From assembly GCA_022828595.1 (NCBI GenBank), contig JAKGHH010000006.1, positions 10,602,633-10,666,632 on the forward strand: 64,000 bases of DNA, read 5' to 3'. Source of the stretch: Nelumbo lutea. Its lineage: Eukaryota > Streptophyta > Magnoliopsida > Proteales > Nelumbonaceae. The translations under genes were made by a program, and so were the position numbers. Shown here piece by piece: positions 1 through 11,097 of the stretch. The stretch's first letter is position 1, and each line of letters opens with the position of its first letter. The notes beneath the pieces were generated by a model, which saw only the letters and a list, made by a program, of their open reading frames with translations, did no database searches and was not told the DNA's origin.

Positions 1-975
1 TTTTGGTATGAATACTTTTTTTTTTGAATGACAGTTCTTGAGACTACATTTTGTTGAATACCTGCTGCTGATGTTGTTTTGTTTAGCTTAGGCTTATGGC
101 ATTTGTAGTTGGTCTTGTATGATTTACTAATGGTCTAGTCTAGTATCTCTATTCAGCTACAGCTTATTAACTGAGGCCGTATTTGCTGTTTCTCTCCTGT
201 TTTCTCAAACCAAAAACAGCCTAAACAAATGTGCTCCTTGGATCCAGAGAATTTTGAGTGCAAACTTCGCAATGTGAAATCATGAATGCAGGAAAACTGG
301 GGTGTTCAGTCATAATTGATCATATTGCCATGTTTGTGTTTGCACTTTGCACATTTGTGTTTGCCCTTTGCAGCAGATCCTGTGTCGTGAATTTTACCTT
401 ATCAAACTATGGCTAGTCTTGATCACTGATGGAAAATATCTTAACAAAGCTTCTGGCATGCTTTTATTTGTTCTGCTGCTTGGGTGTCGTAATTTTATTT
501 CACATAACATACTATCACTAGTTTTCAGCAATCATGTCCTGCATCCTGCTGTCATCAAGGTTCATGTTTGATAGGTCGATCCATTTGGTATTTCCATTGG
601 TGATGCCTATCAAATATCATTTGGGTTTGCCTCCGTAGATCTGGACTCCCTGAAAGAATGAAACCAAATGGATTAATCCTCCGTAATTTAAAATATCCGG
701 GAGTCCGGATCCATACATAAGAGGCAACTTTCATTCTTTTAGGGAGTATTAATTAATAAAAGGTATATGATAAATTAAAATCTAATATCAAAATTATCTT
801 ACAATTATTAGTTTTATAATCAATTTTTACTAATTTAAAACCAACTTAAGTTCCATTGAAAAACAAAAGCTTAATATAGTTAATTAAATTTAGAAGATTA
901 ATAAAACTAAAATGTAATAAAAATATAAAATATATTTTAATTAATTTAAAATCAATTTAAATATCATTTAAAATA
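1..975. other. Intergenic DNA, no gene recognised
   Basis: No ORF here resembles a protein family I know, and the longest reading frames are short and of low complexity. A small imperfect inverted repeat lies inside it: the arm at 643-663 (ACTCCCTGAAAGAATGAAA core) pairs with 729-747. It may be a miniature foldback element, but I see no target-site duplication. From about 750 the sequence becomes very AT-rich. Confidence 0.5.
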
Positions 976-1461
976 GAGAAAATTATAAAAACTTCCTTAG
1001 TTTTCTGACAATCTTATCAAACTCTCCTATGTTTTGACCTTAACAAAAACATTCCCTATTGTTTTTATATAAAGGTGCAAATACCTTCATTTCGTTAGCA
1101 TTCCAAATAAAAAATGCTGATATAACGTCCTATTTTTTTTAAATACCTTCCTTTCATATGTAAATTTACCTTGAAAAAATATTTGATTCCTTTTACTTCA
1201 CTTCAACCTGTTTTACCTTCAGCTAAGATGATGGGGAGAATACTCTTTGAATGTCGTTTGGTAAAATAAATTAGGGAATAATGCTTTAGCAATGATTAGG
1301 GTATGCTAATTTTAATGTCTTGGCTACTGAAAAGTTAACGAGGTATCTGCACTTTTCCACCAAAACCATAGGGAATAGGGATGGCCTTTGTTAGGGTCAA
1401 AACACAAAGGTGGTTTATAGAATTGTTATAAGAAGAGGTTCATTTTTTTTATAATTTTACC
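976..1461. repeat. Foldback MITE-like element, about 490 bp
   Basis: The two ends are inverted copies of each other for roughly 90 bp. The left end reads AAATTATAAAAACTTCC and then a GTTTTGACCTTAACAAA segment. The right end on the other strand reads GTAAAATTATAAAAA and then GTTTTGACCCTAACAAA. The same kind of terminus (GGGTAAAATAYAAAAACCT) occurs at 50412-50873 and in part at 37100-37258 and 60085-60160, so this is a dispersed family. There is no coding capacity. I did not find a clean target-site duplication, so a Mutator-like assignment is only a guess. Confidence 0.55.
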
Positions 1462-2243
1462 TAAAACTTACATAAAAGTATTAAAAAAATCAGTGAAAAA
1501 TAATAAACATAATTATCATTCATATACAAAAAGTAATACAAATGTATCTAGGCCATGGAAAATAGGCCACTTGCATTAAAGCGTGCAACAGGTTGTGATC
1601 AGATAAGTTAACATACAATACCCCAAAAACTAATACTTCAATTGGACTTGGATGGGCACTGCTTAATTGAAAAATGTCATGGAACTTTATTTTCAAATTT
1701 TCTTATAAATAAAGTTTGTGCCTCGCATGGGTCCTAATTATTTTGTTTTGGATGATTTCATTGATTGGGGTCGTGTTTGTCCTTGGGGTGCTATTTGGGT
1801 GGGGTTGGGGTTAGGATTTATTAAAATTTGAATGGGCCTGGCCTCCAAGTTTGGGCTCGATGATATCTAAATTTAGCCAATTTATTGCACCCCTCGGGTG
1901 TAAGTTGGCCCAAGTTAAGATTTTGATGATTTGACCTATAAAGAAGCTTCGGCCGTGGGCTTGGATGCCTATTCTACATGTTCTTTGGTAGGCAAATGGG
2001 CTACACAACAGGGATAGCCGTCCCCCAAATTCCTAGACCCCTACCAAACTGTGGTGAAGGCGGGACTGAATCCCAGGTCTCTAATACAACCAGCAAGTTA
2101 ATATTAAAACCACTTAAATGTCTTTATCAATTTTAACATGCTATATTATCAACGTTCAAAATATATTGCATTGGTGTGTTTGGATTTTATGGGTACATCA
2201 ATATGTTAATTGTGAAGAGATGAATTTCATTTTAATGATATAA
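1462..2243. other. Intergenic DNA, no gene recognised
   Basis: A 65-codon minus-strand frame at 1811-2008 has no recognisable motif. The middle is slightly richer in G and C than the flanks and may be decayed repeat sequence, but I cannot assign it. Confidence 0.4.
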
Positions 2244-2350
2244 GGGCCCATTTGGTTCATAGGGGTTTGGGATCGGAATCAGAATGGCCCATTCCAATTT
2301 CAACTCTTTGGTTGGATAAAATTGTCCCCCTCCATTGGGAATGAGATCTC
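2244..2350. repeat. Left end of a Tourist-like MITE (truncated)
   Basis: The sequence GGGCCCATTTGGTTCATAGGGG at 2244, followed by GGGATCGGAATCAGAATGG, matches the left end and subterminal region of the MITE at 3394-3693. It is preceded by TAA, a typical PIF/Harbinger target. No matching right end is visible downstream, so this is probably a truncated relic. Confidence 0.5.
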
Positions 2351-2389
2351 ATTCCAGTTGATTGTAGATAATATACTTGTGGCAAAATA

Positions 2390-4265
2390 AATTATTCACC
2401 ACATACTAACTCAAAAGAAGGGAAGAGGATAAATTGCAATCAAGATGGATGTCAAGGCATTTGAGCGAATGGGCTGAAAATTTCTTCAAGAAACAATGAG
2501 GAACATGTAGTTTCCTTCTAAATAGTGTAATCTAGTCGCTTATCTTTTCAATCAAAGATAGGAGGAATGTATGAACATTTTCATGTGAATTAGGGTTTAA
2601 GGCAAGGTGGCCCTCTCTACCCATACCTCTTCATCTATCTTAGGTATGGAAGTACTCACCTAGCTTCCTAACCGAATCTCAACTGATGGCTCTCTCCAGG
2701 GTAATACTCTGACTTGAAATGGATCAGCAATAATTACACATCCGTTGGTTGCTGATGATGTGATTTTATTCTGCAAGGATGAACCCTCACAAGAGTCTTG
2801 TGCCAATTGTTAAAAAAATTTGAATCCCTTTTTGGTTAGTGCATTAACCAGAGAAAATCCTCTCTAATGTTCAGTAAGATTGGCCCTGGACATCACAAAT
2901 TTATCTCAAAAAACTTCTGTTGGGAACAAAGTACCTTGGTGAACCTCCTTTCTCAATTCGGAAGAACAACTCTAATTAAATCGATCATCAAAGCACTCTT
3001 AGTCTACCCTATGTTGACTACCATTTTTCCAAACAAGATTCATTGAGCCATTGAGAAGCTTTCACATTTCTGGTGGTATGACATGAGGAGGAAAACAAAG
3101 CACTCTCTCGTGGTCCAAATTATGCCAACCCAGAATGGTGGGTGGTTTGGTGTTTAGAAGTCTGCCGATGAACAAGGCTCCATTCAGTAAGCAATTATGG
3201 TGATCGTGACTTGTCAAAACAGTCTCTAGGGTAGGCAGTCGAACATAAATATTTATATTTCTCCACCGCTAGTATATTCATGGCAAGAAACAAACGAAAC
3301 TACTCAAATTGGTGGAGGCAAGCTCATGGAGCTTTTCTAGGAACTAACGCCCCATATCTTATGGCTAGTTAAAGATGGAACAAACATCTTTGAGGCCCCG
3401 TTTGGTTTGCGGTAATAGGGGTCTGGAATCGGAATCGAAATGGGTTATTCCAATTCTAATTGTTTAGTTAAATGGAATCAGAATCTTATTTCCATTCCTA
3501 TTGGAATAGCATTGCTCCGACCATTTGAGGGAATGGCCATTCCCTGCCACTCTCTTAAGAATGAAATCTCAATATTCGTACTGATTTTAATTACCATTCC
3601 CATTTCCTATTTAAACCAAACAGATTATGGAATATTCTGATTCCAAAAGATTCTGATTTTAATTCCAATTCCAACTGTAAACCAAACGGACCCTGAGTTC
3701 CATGATGCTTGAATCCCAACTTTTTGAAGGGGTACCACTACATCTTGTAACTCTTTGAATATTGATCATTATCAGATGAAGGTGGCAGATTTGTTAGATG
3801 AAAATAACTCTTGCCGAACAGAATGACTGCATTAAATTCTTGATCCAACATACATTCCAACTTTTTATTTAGACATTTTTATGGGATAGACTTCTCGCTG
3901 AGGACAAGTGTGCCTGGCCTCCACAAGAGGACTTGAAGTGACCCTTTTTCCAATATCACCCTGAAACTGCACACCACCTATTCTTCAAAATTCTCATTTG
4001 CTTGAGTTGTGTGGTGTCATGGCCAAGTGGGGATGAACCCCAATGGAGTGTTAGTCAAACCGATTTATTCAATCTTTATGGATTGGTTGAATGCCCTATC
4101 CTTTATATTATATGGCAAGCTAGGAACAAGCTCATCTTTGAAAATGTTACCCCGTCACCCCAAGCTTTAATTGAAAAAGCAGCTCAATATTTCTAACTTG
4201 TCTTCCCCCCACTATAGAGCTGCCAATCAATACATCTCATACGCATACTTTACAAGTTAGCAAAA
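2390..4265 (+). pseudogene. LINE reverse transcriptase relic, split by a MITE
   Basis: Fragments of a plant LINE pol read on the plus strand in shifting frames. Near 2410-2470 is an RT piece resembling the palm entry region. Near 2745-2775 the catalytic block reads ADDVILFCKD (plant LINEs usually have FADD here). Around 3030-3130 is a thumb-like part with KIH and FWWYDMRRKTKHSL. After the MITE, 4002-4196 carries the zf-RVT-like tail with IIWQARNKLIFEN. Several stops and frameshifts make it non-functional. The pol sequence is cut between KDGTNIF and the following FHDA segment exactly by the element at 3394-3693. A hAT-like element at 4278 marks the 3' side. Confidence 0.75.
3394..3693. mobile_element. 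Tourist-like MITE (PIF/Harbinger type), 300 bp
   Basis: The terminal inverted repeats are GGCCCCGTTTGGTTTGCGGT on the left and, on the other strand at the right, GGGTCCGTTTGGTTTACAGT. The flanks are TGA on both sides (3391-3393 and 3694-3696), a 3-bp target-site duplication. The interior is made of repeated ATTCC and GGAAT blocks, and the plus-strand frame at 3440-3640 is just this repeat read through. The insertion splits the LINE relic, so it is younger than the LINE's decay or insertion. Confidence 0.8.
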
Positions 4266-4277
4266 CCATTCCAACTG

Positions 4278-4799
4278 CAGAGATGTTAATTGGGCTAATG
4301 GGCTGTGTCACCCGTGGCCTGACATGACATGGGGCAGACCCATATATATTATGTATATATAATTATATAATTATATACAAATATGTAATAATAATTATAT
4401 ATTAAATTTTATTTTCAATTTTATTACACTATTTTATTCCAATTGTACTGTAATTTTTTAATTTTTTTAAATTCCATTTCACTATTTTATATGTAAACAA
4501 TTTTATACATCAAAATACATATAAAATAAAATTATTTTTTTTTCAATTTTTTGTCTATTTAGCTACCTTATTTTAAATTGTCATTTTTTTTAAATATGCC
4601 TCTCATGGCCTGAGCTAAGGCTTAACCATTACACAGCACGACGGTTTGACCTACGCCCGCCTAGTATCATGCCATGAGCTGTGTTGGGCTTGACCTCTAG
4701 AGTATCCCAAAGGCTTGCCCATTGCACATAATGGCATGGCCTACCAAAGCATAGGCCGCCCATAGGTCGTGCCGTGTTGGGGGCCGATTTACACCTCTA
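4278..4799. mobile_element. Non-autonomous hAT-like element, 522 bp
   Basis: The ends are CAGAGATGTTAATTGGG on the left and, on the opposite strand at the right, TAGAGGTGTAAATCGGCC, which match at most positions. An 8-bp target-site duplication flanks it: TCCAACTG at 4270-4277 and TCCAACTA at 4800-4807, one mismatch. The subterminal regions are rich in GGGC and GGCC words, the middle is AT-rich, and there is no transposase. The same layout recurs at 22058, 31721, 50934 and 52454. Confidence 0.8.
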
Positions 4800-4815
4800 T
4801 CCAACTAAGTGAGGA

Positions 4816-6280
4816 AATTGGAGTAGCTGGTTGAGTATTTCTGGAACGTCGGAGTCGGGGAATGGATACTCCTCTTCTAGTTCCTTAATTTGCAAAAGAT
4901 TTCACTTTGATTTTTGTCTTTTTCTTCTTGCCGGAGATCTTAACTGGTGCAGTGGTAGTATTCATGACTTCCTTTCCTTTGGAGGAGGAGGTCCTAAGGT
5001 CCTTCATGACTTATTTCCTTTCATCATTCTTTTCATGAGGATCACTTCGTTGGGGATTCCCATGCTTGGCTATCTGGATTTCCAAGTCATGAGATTGAGT
5101 AGCTAACTCTTTGAAGGTAGTAGGCATGTTCCCTTTGAGGCTGTAGAGTAGTCCTCAATGCATCCCTTGAACGCATGTGTCTATGGCTGAGGATTGGCTG
5201 ATTTGTTCCTTGCATTGAAGGGCGAGGTTCCTCCACTGCTCAATGTAGTCGATGATGGACTCATCTTTTCTTTGCCTTGTAGTAGAGAGTTCTGGAAGTC
5301 CAACGGTTAGTCATGTACAGTAGAAGTGAGTGAGGAATTCTTTCTCAAGCTGCTCCTAACTGTCGATGGAGCGAGGCTGGAGGTCGGTGTACCAATCAAA
5401 CATTGTAGACTTGAGGGAGTGAACAAATTGCTTGACCATTTGGTCGTCGTAGGTTCTCGCAGTGTTACAAGTCTCGATGAAGTGGGCTATGTGCTGTTTC
5501 AGATTGCCCTTTCCGTCGAACTACTGGAACTTAGGAGGTTAGTAGCCGACTAGCATGGCATCTTGTCAATGCAACGAGTGTATGATTTGGCATACACTAG
5601 AGAGGTCTGTGGAACTCCTCCATATTGAGCCCTTATGGTGTCAGCGGTCATGTACTAGAGTTGTTGCACCGTCAGAGAAGCGACAGAAATTTGGGTGGTG
5701 TCTTACATCATGTTCTGCACTGTGACATGATCATGCTCATCTTTTTGTTGCTTCTGCTGCTCTTGGAGGTTAGGAGTCATTGGAGGAGTGAATCCTAGAG
5801 GGTGAGAAGGTCATTGATTAGATTCTGCTTGGCAGTTTTGTATCTCTAGTTTGTTCATCAGGAAGGCAATGTGGAGATCCTTCTCAGCATTGGAGCTCTT
5901 GAGGTTGTCAATGGCTTCAGTCATCTTCTAAAGTCGTTCTTCCATCGTCGTGACTTCTGTCATCATCACTGGTACAATGCCATTAGAAGCAAAGTAGGAG
6001 TTGTGTGATGGAGAGGAGTAGGACTCCGTCCTTGATGCAGTGCTAGATTGGTCATCAGGGAGAAAGAGTTTTTTCCTTTCATATCAATGTGTGGAGAGTT
6101 GAAGAGGCTTTCCTTCCGTAGAGTAGTCGCCTTGGTCGTTTTCCGTGTAGGAAGCTCCATTGGAGACAGTAGCTGTGCTTTGTTGGATTTCGCCATAGCA
6201 CGTGTGACAAGATGGTTGTAGGAAGAACCGAAAGCGCTAGAGGACTTGTGGAAGGAAGTTGTAGCCTTCTTGGTAGCCAT
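4816..6280 (-). pseudogene. Ty3-type gag fragment (minus strand)
   Basis: Reading leftwards from 6280, the frame opens with MATKKATTSFHKSSSAF and a VTRAMAKSNK stretch, typical of the N-terminus of a plant Ty3 Gag. Further on, in broken frames, come an EAIDNLKSSNAEKDLHIAF-like coiled segment (about 5930-5870) and the Gag core with MFDWYTDLQP and QRKDESIIDYI (about 5400-5260). Stops and frame changes are frequent. No protease, RT or integrase follows; the fragment ends near the hAT-like element. It belongs with the LTR at 6338. Confidence 0.7.
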
Positions 6281-6337
6281 TGGATGACTGTTGCAGTTGT
6301 TGACTCAAAAGATGAGAGGAGAGCGTCCCACCAGGTG

Positions 6338-7070
6338 TGCTAGAAATTTTTCGGCACAAATTTTGTATATTTGATTAGCACAAAATATGGAGACAAATTA
6401 CAAAAATAAATTTGTAATAAAGAAAACAAACAAGGGAATGAACTCTCTTTGATTTTTGCTTGATGACGTGAGCAACCTCTGATTAATGATTGAATTTGGT
6501 GAAGACAAGGGCTGCTGGCGTGTTTTTCGTACTTCTTGAAGTGTTGATGTGGTGATTTGAGAGATTTGGTGTAGATTTCTTCACTCCGAGCTTCGTGCTT
6601 GATCGGTTGTTAATGATGCTTCTCTAAAAAGGGCCATTTTGTGGTGGCTTGATCTTCTTTGGAGAGCCTGAATTTAGGAGCTTGTGGTTGTTTGCAATTT
6701 TCAGTGTTGGTGTCTGAGAGCTTCTTGCAGTGTGATTCTCTCAAAAGGAAGAAAATGCCATCTTTTTTCCTAGGCAAGGCTATTTATAGCCAAGGGTTAA
6801 GGCTACCACCTCAGCCCACTTAGCTAACCAATCCCATGTGAGTGGGGTGTTGGATTAGTATTAACTCCTATACATGCACCATTATCTAGGAGTTAGTGGT
6901 CTTGCCAATAGGACCACCCTATTACAATAGGAGATGGGCCAAATTGGAGTTGATACACTTAGATGTTTAGGCCAACAAGACGTACTTATGTAGACTTGGG
7001 CCTTGTGCCGATGGAGGCCCATATTATTTAGAGACTCATGTAAATTAATCCCATTTGTTTGGCTTAAAAT
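6338..7070 (-). mobile_element. Probable 5' LTR of the truncated Ty3 element
   Basis: Just upstream (in element orientation) of the gag start, the strand reads CTAGCA and then CACCTGGTGGGACGCTC, resembling an LTR end followed by the GGTGGGAC leader of related Ty3 elements. A minus-strand TATA-like block (GCTATAAATAGCC) lies at about 6779-6791. The inner boundary near 6338 is fairly clear. The outer boundary near 7070 is a guess because no second LTR is present for comparison. Confidence 0.5.
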
Positions 7071-8224
7071 TCACATGGCTACACACACCATTAAAAGCCA
7101 AAAGAAGAGAAGACACGATCAAAGCTCTCAACTTGAACTTGTTTCTGCTCTTCCTATTTCTTTCAACACAATGAAATTTTCTTTCTCCATAAGCTTTCAT
7201 CACCTTCCGTGGTTTTTCAGAAACATTTCTCACTTCTCCTTCTAGAAAGCCTCTTCTTTGTTTATAATCTACCCTTCCTTTCGTCGTCTCTTTCTACTGT
7301 ATCAATCTCTGAAAACTCTAACTTCACCTTAATTTGTGCATTACTGCGAGGACAAAACAAAATAACATTACCATTCCTTAATTGTATTAGTTTTTCTAGT
7401 GGAATTCCGATTACCCCAGCAAATCCCAGTTTTCCGATTCCGCCGCCGGAATTGTGGTCCTGTCTTCTCCGGACATCCCCTAGTTCTTCTCTCCTTTGCT
7501 GGAGATTCTCCGGTGACAGTACTGTTACAGATTATCAAAGAATATACAATGGTCAAATGCTCGATGAGCTTGACGCAGGGGAATCTCACATCTGTGGCTG
7601 AATCAACGGATCAGGTAGAATACAGTGCTGTCCATGGCATGGACCCAATTTTCCCATTGATCGAAATCTCTCAAGAATCACCGTGGGAGGAGACTTTGCT
7701 CGTGGGTTGTCAGAAACTGGAAAATAGAAAGGAAAAAAAATAGTTTTTGGTAATTACCTTCGTTCAGGTGAATTTTGATGACTGCCGCTAAGAGCTGTTC
7801 CGACCTGTTGATAATAGAAAAGAAAAAAAAAAACATTAGTTTGTAAGAAGAAGAAGAAGAAGAAGAAGAGGAGCGAGAGGAGGAAGAAGAGGGAAAGGAA
7901 GAGGAAGAAAACGTACAGACTAGAGGCCGGACGATTTTTCTCTCGCCACCGGTAGCTTCGTCGTTCACGAGGCACTGGTGTGAAGTGAAGGCACCGGTGA
8001 TCTGTAACTGTTGTCTTTTTGTATCCGGTTGAACCGGACGGAGTCGATTGACGGCCAAACCCACGTTACCATTACACAAGACAAACTTAATCGACGTGGT
8101 CAAACGTGATTGGTGGGTGCATTCGTTCAGCGCACCCATGGTGCACAGAACGCGGACTCAATTTAATTCTACAAACATGTTTTGCTTCACCCCTCACAGT
8201 TTCTGTGCCCATTTACTGACTCAG
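7071..8224. other. Low-repeat region without an assignable gene
   Basis: This stretch lies 3' of REM-A. Plus-strand frames at 7209-7601 and 7399-7743 are open for over 110 codons but share no motif with families I know. A short frame starting ATGGTCAAATGC at 7549 could be an exon of an unrecognised gene. A purine-rich run with (GAA)n begins at 7846 and extends to about 7913, which creates spurious serine- and phenylalanine-rich minus-strand frames. The last 60 bp are homologous to the 3' flanks of REM-B and REM-C. Confidence 0.4.
7846..7913. repeat. GAA-rich microsatellite
   Basis: About eight perfect GAA units (7846-7869) are followed by an imperfect purine tract of GAGGAAGAAGAGGGAAAG type. 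It is simple sequence and explains the serine-run frame on the minus strand. Confidence 0.85.
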
Positions 8225-9469
8225 TTATATCATATTTTGAATTCTCCTCATTGTCTTAGTAGCTACGACAGGTTTTGCATTAATGGATTCTCCAAATCCT
8301 TTTGTTCGGAATATCTGGACGAAGAATGAATTGCCTTTTAACTCAAAGGTGCAGGCATCACCCTCTTCAATGCTGTTTGCCTTCCAAAATTGAACCAGTC
8401 CAGATGCCAGGTCGACACGGCCATCCGTCCTCTTTTTGACCTTCACAGGCCATGGTCTCCCCTCAGGATCCCAAAGCTGCCTTGTTTTCACCTTGCTTCC
8501 AAGGACGTTCTCTTCCGCGAAAGCCTTCGGAATAGTCTGTCATCCAACATACAGAAAGAGTGAGGTGAAGAAATCAAATGAACTGAATCAAGCATTTGTT
8601 AATATCTCACTTTACCCAGGTATCTGAAGCATGAAATTTAGTCCAAAACTCACCATTTGATATTTTCTAGACTCACAGCAAGGAATAGTGAAATCGGGTG
8701 CTCTGTTTTATATGAACAGGCAGCTTCAAATGCTGCATTTCTAGCCTTGATGACAGCTTTCCTCTTTGGACCATTAACATATCCACCTGCATGCATATGA
8801 TGTGTGATGTAATGACATGAGTAGAATGAAGAGATACAGAGTAGAATGTGTTCTGAAAGGGAACCGAACCAGTTGGAAGAACTCACAATTTACTACTCCA
8901 GAAATAATTGTTTCCTTCTTGATGTCTTTGGCCAACGGTTTGCCTTGATTTTCTTTCTTTGGGCAAGAACCAATTATCACTTCTTTCTTGATTTTTTTGC
9001 TCAGGATCTTGCCTTGAGTTTCTTTCCTTGGGCAGGAGTCGGCAACTATCTCCTCCTTCTTAATGTGCTTGGCCATTGACGACCTTCCGTGATTTTCTTC
9101 TGTTGTGTAGCAGTCAGCAACCGGTTCTTTCTTGATATCTCTGGCTATCAATCTAATTTGGTTTTCTTGATCTTGGTAGGGATGTCTCTGACCCTGAGTC
9201 CCAACCTCGAGTGAAGGTACTTCCTTTTCACAAGCACTTGTATCGTATACCTTAACACTGAATTTTGAATTACCATGATACCTGAAAACTGGAAACTCCC
9301 CCAAAGCTAAAGAATGATGTTTCACAAATCTCCCCCAGCCATTGCAGAAAAACAATTGCTTCTTAACCCATTTAACCTTCACATGCAACGGTTTTCCTGT
9401 TGGACCCCTAAGGATGGATGCTTTGGGCACTGAACCATTGAAATGCTTGATAAATGATGGTGGTATCCG
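8225..9469 (-). pseudogene. REM-A exons 2-4
   Basis: Exon 2 is two codons shorter than in REM-C (one SS fewer before MAKHIKKE). Donors are gtgagt after exon 2 and gtgag after exon 3. The acceptors end in gtag, gcag and acag. Exon 4 on its own is open to the TAA at 8225-8227 and encodes most of the second B3 domain (LLWDPEGRPWP-like block with QLWDPEGRPWPVKVKKRTDG). The lesion is confined to exon 3. Apart from this the coding sequence looks conserved, which suggests the damage is recent. Confidence 0.8.
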
Positions 9470-9746
9470 CTACAGAATTAAAACAGTCCAAATTAAAAAT
9501 CCATACAAAATCACAAAAAAAAAAGGCTAAACTTAATTATCTGAAGTATATGTAAACAGTGTGTTGTGTTGCATGTATGCTATGAAGGAACACTAATATA
9601 ACTTAAATAACTAAGAATTTGGTGAAATTTTCAAATTTAAGCCCAGAATGTCTAATGCTAAAGAGATCTTCAAATCAAATGGCTACCCAGTTTGTTGCAT
9701 TGGAGGACTTTGACTGCTTACTGCGGGAAGGAATCAGAATGGTATT

Positions 9747-10633
9747 TGATGCTGCACGATCTGGGCACTCCTAACTGGCTACGACCTGTCTTCCGGCTGG
9801 AACGATCGGCACCTGTGAGGAAGGAGGAAGTGAAGGGTTCTCGGGGAGATATCCCGGTGGGAACACTTTAACGGCTAAGTTAGAATTGGAGAAGAATTTC
9901 AAAGAGAGTAGAGAGTAAGAGTGCTGAAAGTGCTTAAGCTTCAATACCTTTGCTTCGTGAGGGTGGTGGTCCTTTTATATCGGAGGTAGGTCACATCAGG
10001 TGTAACCGCCACTGCCCTAGCTGTTACTGCCAGGACTGAGGTGGCAGGTGCAGGCCGCCACTGTAGGTTGCTGCTGCAAGGTACAGACTCATCAGGCGTG
10101 CTATGCTTTTTAGGGACAGTAGGCACGACACCGCCTGGCAAGAGATGTGGGCACTACCACCAGATCTGGCAGGTACGGATGTCAGGAAGATCTTCCCTAC
10201 AGGCTACCGATCTACTCTAATCCGATAGGTACGGATTCTGCAGATGCAGTCTCGAGGTACTTCTCCTTCGAGACACATAGCCAAAAGCTGAAATGCCCCC
10301 TCCTCAAGAGTGGAGAGCTCGGGGCTCCCTAGGAGAGGAGAGCTCGGGGCTCCCTAGGAGAGGAGAGTTCAGGGCTCAAGGGGAGCTCGGGCTCCAGCGT
10401 GGGGAGCCCGAGTCCCTAAGGGCTGCGGGAGATTGGGGCGCCTAGGCCTTGCGCTCGGGGCGGGCTGAGCTTCGCCTCCTAGCGAGCTGTTACTCCCATT
10501 GAGTCGCTTGGTCGGTCTTTGTCGAGCTTGTTATGTTGGGTTGCGGTCAGGCTGTCATGCTGAGTTGTTGTTCATGCTAGGTCATGTCCACGTGCCTTCG
10601 TGTTTCAATGTCGTGCCAAATCACCATACATCA
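9747..10633 (-). repeat. LTR (3' LTR of the Tat element)
   Basis: 887 bp, TGATG...CATCA. It matches 19621-20492 along its length. Differences include a 13-bp stretch near 10068-10080 that the other copy lacks, and scattered substitutions. The minus-strand TATA block here is degraded to GATATAAAAGG. Confidence 0.9.
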
Positions 10634-10941
10634 ATTGCCCCCCACTCCCCGTGCTAGGGGTGCTGACCTCAGTGCAGGGAGTCCAAGGCCTGCCAGGTGG
10701 ATTTGACTCGGGGTCTAAGCCTTTTTGTCCTCCAGCTCATAGGTTGGACCGGTTCCCTGCTCAGTTTAGCCAGGCGCAGCTCGGGTTGCGTACAGTCTAC
10801 GTGCGGACGTCACGCGATTTATAGACTCCACGGACGCCAAAAAACGCGCTAAACCGATTTCGTCTCGAAGGTCGTATAACTGATTTTCACGAGGACCATC
10901 ACATTGCTTTGATCTCAACCGTTGATGCCCGAGGATAGTGG

Positions 10942-10952
10942 CTATAAATAGA
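10942..10952 (+). promoter_or_regulatory. TATA box for the antisense ORF
   Basis: GGCTATAAATAGAGG on the plus strand lies about 150 bp upstream of the first plausible start codon (11098) of the antisense ORF and just outside the LTR. Its spacing suits a plant RNA polymerase II core promoter. The assignment is by position and sequence only. Confidence 0.5.
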
Positions 10953-11097
10953 GGGGGTCCTGGTCATTTTCCTATGCCACAAATCTTCAGTTGTAGTCTT
11001 GAGCTCGTGTCCAAAGCCTCCAACTCGGGTTAGTTCCTTTCCTGTCCGGTCTTACTTCTCTTTGGTGAGTCATCCTAGCACTTCCTTAGTTTCAATT

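Noticed and set aside
3440..3640. 66-codon frame with hydrophobic stretches
   Set aside because: It lies wholly inside the Tourist-like MITE and reflects its ATTCC repeats.
7678..8139. 153-codon minus-strand frame rich in serine
   Set aside because: It reads through the GAA microsatellite. The serine and phenylalanine runs are simple-sequence artefacts and there is no domain.
8846..9079. Plus-strand frame repeated at 35663 and 49015
   Set aside because: The three identical-looking frames are antisense to exon 2 of REM-A, B and C; their conservation comes from the REM coding sequence.
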